From positions 1-7,509 of the forward strand of contig JALSQL010000140.1 of assembly GCA_026985435.1 (NCBI GenBank): DNA of 7,509 nucleotides, read 5' to 3'. The notes beneath the pieces were generated by a model, which ran no database searches, was not told the origin of the DNA, and worked only from the letters and a program-made list of their open reading frames with translations. Position 1 is the stretch's first letter. Every line of letters starts with the position of its first letter. The translations under genes and the position numbers were made by a program. Below, one piece after another: positions 4,574-7,509 of this stretch. The DNA is from Acidilobaceae archaeon. GTDB lineage: Archaea > Thermoproteota > Thermoprotei_A > Sulfolobales > Acidilobaceae.

Positions 4574-7063
4574 CCCGGCCCCCGCGGCCTCCTCGAGGCC
4601 GACGCCCACTGGCGTGTCCTCGGTTAGGTTGAAGTAGTGCTTGGCCATCCTCCTCGCTATGTCCTTCAGGCCGACCATGACCTTGTGGGGGTGCCAGCCG
4701 AGCTCCTCCCCCACCTCCTCCCAGCTCTTCCCCTGGAGCACCTTCGCCACGAGTATCCTCCTAGCCCACCCCTCGAGCTGGGGCCTCTCGCGGGGGGCCT
4801 GCATCCAGTAGGCCTCGGCTAGGAGCCTCAGTATGTCGGTGGCGGCCTCGTAGGTCATGGGCCCCCAGTTGTAGACCCAGAGCCTGTCGAGCTGTATCGG
4901 CGTCAGCCTAGGCTTGAACCCCGGGGCTATACCCTCGGGGGGCTGGTCGAGCATCATTATCGCGACGTCGGTCTCCAGGTCGTTGTAGGTGTCGTAGAGG
5001 CTCTTGAGGAGCTTGAACTTGAACTCCCGGGCGGCCACCTCCGTCGCGGCCCTCGCCCTGGGGGTTATCGGGTTTAGGACTAGGGTGGTGTACTCGCCGC
5101 TGACCGGGTTCCTGTCGGGGCTGAGGTGGAGGGCAGTGAACCCGTTGCGCAGCCAGAAGCGGAGGAGCTGCTCGTTGACGCCGAAGCCGCTGCCCAGCCA
5201 GTCGTAGCCCCTCTCGACGCTCTCCTTGTAGAGCTCCTCTAGGAGGCGGCTGCCTATCCCCCTGCCCTGCACCTCGGGGTGGGTGGCTATCCTCACGACC
5301 CTCCAGCCCTTCATCCGGCCGAACTCCCTTATCCTAGCGTGCTTCAGGAGCCTGTCGGGTATTATGTTGCCGGGCGTCTTCTCGCCCCGGAGCAGCCTGT
5401 CTATGAGCTCGTCGTCGAGGCCGCCCTCCTCGGCCACCTGGGCGGCGCCGACGATCTTGCCTCCCCTCTCCGTGGCCATAGCCCTTATGCTGTGGTGGGG
5501 GGCGTCCGCCAGCATGGCGAGGTCGTCGGGCTCGTTCCTGTAGTGGGCGAGCACGTATATGCCGAAGAGCTGCCTTAGGGTCCCCTCGCCCTCGGGGCTG
5601 AAGAGCCACTCGGGGTCGAGGCGGAGGTAGCGGAGCCTCCCCGCCTTGATGTCCTCTAGGTCCTCCTCGCCCAGCTCGGCGGGCTCGGCGTCGAGGAGGA
5701 GGACGTCGAACAGCCACCTCTCGATCGGGTCGTCGTGCGCGTACCTTATCGGCTCGTCCATGTCGATGTGGCGGATCATGTTGGAGGGGTCCTCCCTCGC
5801 CGCCTTCAGGAACCTTATGTTGAAGCCCCTCCCGGCCCCCTCGTAGCCGTGTATCGTCGCGGCGAAGACGACCCTCCTGTGGGAGCGGAGTATCCTGTGG
5901 AGGAGCGGCACGTGGATGCCGCTGGCCTCGTCGACCGCCACTATGTCGCCGCTGAGCTTGGGTATCTGGGCGGGCTCCCAGTACTCGAGGCTGAACCCCC
6001 TCCCCTGGATCTCGAGTATCCTACCGCCGCGCTTCACCGGCCTAGGGTCGAGGCCCGCCTCCTCCGCCGCCCTGAGCGCTAGGGTCATGAGGCTCTGCAC
6101 GTTGCTCAGGCTGGGGGCTGTCACGAGCATCCTAACCCTATGCTTGTGCCTGGAGAGCAGCTTTGCGAGGCCCACGAGGCCTATGCCGACGGCGCAGCTC
6201 TTCCCCCTCCCCCTGTCGGCGGTGACGACTAGCACCTTCCTCTTCCCCTTCGGGGGCTTCTCGTAGAACCACTCCATCGCGTGTATAACCCTGACCTGGT
6301 CGTTGGTGAGGGCCAGCCTGTAGATCTCGTCGGGGAAGAGCCTCTTGTCGGGCAGCCTTATCTCCTGCCTCCGCCTCGGCGGCGACTTGAGCGGCTCCCC
6401 GTGGATCAGCTCCCCCCGGTCGGCGTCGTAGACGAATATGTTCTTGTGCTCGAGGAGCTTCCTCTTGAACCAGCCTATGAAGATGTGCCTCGGCTCCCCG
6501 TAGCCCGGCACGAGCAGGTTCTGCTTGAAGATGGTCATGGCGCTGTCCCACGCGCTCCAGGGGGGCGCCTGGACTACTATGAGGCCACCGCCCTCCACAA
6601 CGCCGACTAGCCTCCCCACATCGTTCGGCTTGAGGTCGTTGGTGAGGTCCAGCACCAGGGCCTGGAACGTGGTCCCGAGGTACTTCTCGCTGTCCTCGTA
6701 GCGGGCCGTGGTCTGGTGCAGGAGGCTCCCCTTCTCCTTGACCGCCCTCTTCACTATCTCCTTCCTCAGCCTAGCGTCGTCGAACTCGTCGTGGAACGTG
6801 TAGAGCAGCTCGAGCGGCCTCCGCCCGGCCACCCTCCTATACGTCTTCTCGTAGTACAGCAGGGCGCGGGCGGTGACGGCCCCCACGACGGCGGGGTCCC
6901 CCCCGGAGACTACGAGCATCACCCGGTGCCTGGCCGGTATCGCCACCCTCAGGGCCCGGGCTACCCTCTTCAGGGCCCTGAGGGCCGAGACTCCCGCCAC
7001 CCTGTCGAGCCTGCGCAGTACCTCGAGCGCCTCCCTCTCGATCTCAGCCCTACTCTTGGCCAA
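4532..7063 (-). CDS. tmcA: tRNA/RNA cytidine acetyltransferase TmcA (Kre33/NAT10 family)
   Basis: Encodes 843 residues from TTG 7063. The enzyme makes N4-acetylcytidine in RNA using acetyl-CoA and ATP; in bacteria the target is elongator tRNA-Met C34, while archaeal and eukaryotic relatives can modify further RNAs. Seen in order: N-terminal DUF1726-like domain (about 40-210); RecD-like helicase with Walker A T-A-D-R-G-R-G-K-S at 281-289 (Lys288) and Walker B-like V-A-V-D-E-A-S at 375-381; GNAT domain with R-I-A-T-H-P-E-V-Q-G-R-G-I-G at 591-604, the acetyl-CoA pyrophosphate loop; and a C-terminal tRNA-binding region (about 665-815). After K-H-Y-F-N-L-T the last 25 or so residues are a Gly/Glu/Ala-rich tail. 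TTG 7063 is chosen because GGTG at 7075-7072 lies eight bases upstream, as at other starts here; TTG 7081 would add six residues. It is divergent from trmI and convergent with tpiA. Confidence 0.94.
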   Translation of the reverse strand: MAKSRAEIEREALEVLRRLDRVAGVSALRALKRVARALRVAIPARHRVMLVVSGGDPAVVGAVTARALLYYEKTYRRVAGRRPLELLYTFHDEFDDARLRKEIVKRAVKEKGSLLHQTTARYEDSEKYLGTTFQALVLDLTNDLKPNDVGRLVGVVEGGGLIVVQAPPWSAWDSAMTIFKQNLLVPGYGEPRHIFIGWFKRKLLEHKNIFVYDADRGELIHGEPLKSPPRRRQEIRLPDKRLFPDEIYRLALTNDQVRVIHAMEWFYEKPPKGKRKVLVVTADRGRGKSCAVGIGLVGLAKLLSRHKHRVRMLVTAPSLSNVQSLMTLALRAAEEAGLDPRPVKRGGRILEIQGRGFSLEYWEPAQIPKLSGDIVAVDEASGIHVPLLHRILRSHRRVVFAATIHGYEGAGRGFNIRFLKAAREDPSNMIRHIDMDEPIRYAHDDPIERWLFDVLLLDAEPAELGEEDLEDIKAGRLRYLRLDPEWLFSPEGEGTLRQLFGIYVLAHYRNEPDDLAMLADAPHHSIRAMATERGGKIVGAAQVAEEGGLDDELIDRLLRGEKTPGNIIPDRLLKHARIREFGRMKGWRVVRIATHPEVQGRGIGSRLLEELYKESVERGYDWLGSGFGVNEQLLRFWLRNGFTALHLSPDRNPVSGEYTTLVLNPITPRARAATEVAAREFKFKLLKSLYDTYNDLETDVAIMMLDQPPEGIAPGFKPRLTPIQLDRLWVYNWGPMTYEAATDILRLLAEAYWMQAPRERPQLEGWARRILVAKVLQGKSWEEVGEELGWHPHKVMVGLKDIARRMAKHYFNLTEDTPVGVGLEEAAGAGLGGGEGLGEPPED

Positions 7064-7130
7064 CCCTCTAGCACCCGCCAAACCCCCACGGCGGGCCTCA
7101 GGGGGCGCCGGGGAGCGTGGGTGGGGCCGG

Positions 7131-7140
7131 CTTAATTAAG
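7131..7140. promoter_or_regulatory. Palindromic TATA-like element between tmcA and trmI
   Basis: CTTAATTAAG is a perfect 10-base palindrome and the only A/T-rich stretch in the divergent spacer. Its centre is about 50 bases before the trmI GTG (7185) and 55-73 bases before the two possible tmcA starts. At the usual 26-27 base distance, starts would fall near 7162 (+ strand) and 7109 (- strand). Because it reads identically on both strands it could place TBP in either orientation; function is inferred. Confidence 0.5.
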
Positions 7141-7168
7141 GAGGCCCGCCCAGCCGCCGGGGGCCGCT

Positions 7169-7176
7169 GGAGGGTG
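7169..7176 (+). promoter_or_regulatory. Ribosome binding site of trmI
   Basis: GGAGGGTG is close to the archaeal Shine-Dalgarno GGAGGTG and lies eight bases before GTG 7185. It decides the start: the in-frame codons upstream to the TAA at 7137 contain no other ATG, GTG or TTG. Confidence 0.6.
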
Positions 7177-7184
7177 CTCCCGCC

Positions 7185-7509
7185 GTGGGCGCGTCGATAG
7201 GGGAGGGCGACCTGGTGCTGGTCATAGTGGAGGGCCGCGATAGGCGGAGGGAGTACCTCTTCCGGGCGGAGCGGGGCGCCCACTACTCGACGTTCGCGGG
7301 CCCCCTGCCGGGCTCCCGGCTCGTGGGCGCGGAGTGGGGCTCAACCCTGAGGCTCCCGCGGGGGGAGGCGCACCTCCTACCCCCCACGTCGAGGGACCTC
7401 ATGATGCATGGCCTGGAGAGGGCCGGCCAGGTCATCTACCCGAAGGACCTCGGCTACATAGCGGTCTCGGCCGGCCTCAGGCCGGGCATGAGGGTGGTCG
7501 AGGCGGGGG
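7185..7509 (+). CDS. trmI: tRNA (adenine-N1)-methyltransferase TrmI, N-terminal part (3' end outside window)
   Basis: The first 108 residues are visible, and the frame is open to the window edge. TrmI methylates N1 of adenine 58 in the T-loop of tRNA (archaeal enzymes can also act at position 57), as a homotetramer using SAM. Seen: an N-terminal small beta domain with G-E-G-D-L-V-L-V near 6-13, G-A-H-Y-S-T-F-A-G near 31-39 (the place of the family's TH.G motif), L-P-P-T-S-R-D-L near 65-72, the very characteristic R-A-G-Q-V-I-Y-P-K-D at 79-88, and L-R-P-G-M-R-V-V-E-A-G at 98-108, the beginning of SAM motif I. The G-S-G part of motif I and the catalytic domain lie beyond the window. It shares a divergent spacer with tmcA, another tRNA-modifying enzyme. 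The family call rests mainly on the QVIYPKD block and the placement of motif I. Confidence 0.87.
   Translation, partial: MGASIGEGDLVLVIVEGRDRRREYLFRAERGAHYSTFAGPLPGSRLVGAEWGSTLRLPRGEAHLLPPTSRDLMMHGLERAGQVIYPKDLGYIAVSAGLRPGMRVVEAG

Noticed and set aside
6716..7139. + strand open frames opposite the tmcA 5' region
   Set aside because: No recognisable domains and fully antisense to the conserved TmcA N-terminal domain; the frames end in the divergent promoter spacer.
1..7509. Search by eye for tRNA or rRNA genes, CRISPR repeats, insertion-sequence ends, direct repeats and U-tract terminators
   Set aside because: No repeat-spacer pattern, no cloverleaf or T-loop box, no transposase-like frame and no T-rich run after any gene. 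G/C-rich palindromes are frequent but expected at this base composition.

Overview
The window is densely packed, very GC-rich DNA (roughly two thirds G+C or more, judged by eye). ATA is used heavily for Ile and AGG for Arg, GTG and TTG are frequent start codons, and A/T-rich TATA-like boxes stand alone in GC-rich spacers. Together with the gene content (archaeal-type class I aldolase, short archaeal triosephosphate isomerase, TmcA, TrmI), this points to a hyperthermophilic crenarchaeon of the Aeropyrum/Desulfurococcales kind. That placement is inferred from style and content, not from a database match.

Left block, bases 1-3289, + strand. The 3' end of a MazG-like nucleotide pyrophosphohydrolase runs into an archaeal fructose-bisphosphate aldolase gene (fba), then a PfkB-family sugar kinase that is probably the ATP-dependent 6-phosphofructokinase, then a UppP/BacA-type polyprenyl-diphosphatase. 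All four are joined by 1-17 bp overlaps, so they look like one translationally coupled operon. A stand-alone two-CBS-domain protein follows after a short spacer that holds its own TATA-like box.

Middle block, bases 3286-4573. A small SAM-dependent methyltransferase gene on the - strand and tpiA on the + strand diverge from a spacer of about 70 bp containing one TTAA-centred box. The window therefore carries three consecutive-step enzymes of glycolysis/gluconeogenesis: fructose-6-phosphate to fructose-1,6-bisphosphate (kinase), cleavage to triose phosphates (aldolase), and interconversion of the trioses (isomerase).

Right block, bases 4532-7509. A large - strand gene encodes TmcA, the RNA cytidine acetyltransferase with RecD-like helicase and GNAT domains; its 3' end overlaps the 3' end of tpiA. 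It diverges from the start of trmI (tRNA m1A methyltransferase, cut off at the window edge) across a 100-120 bp spacer with a perfect 10-bp palindrome, CTTAATTAAG, that can serve as a TATA box in both directions. The right side is thus a tRNA-modification pair.

The window contains no mobile element, CRISPR array, RNA gene or convincing new system. The most interesting points are the glycolytic gene coupling that includes a lipid-carrier phosphatase, the Gln in place of the bacterial catalytic His in that phosphatase, the symmetric divergent promoter, the low-complexity TmcA tail read antisense to tpiA, and convergent stop codons sharing a single CTAG.
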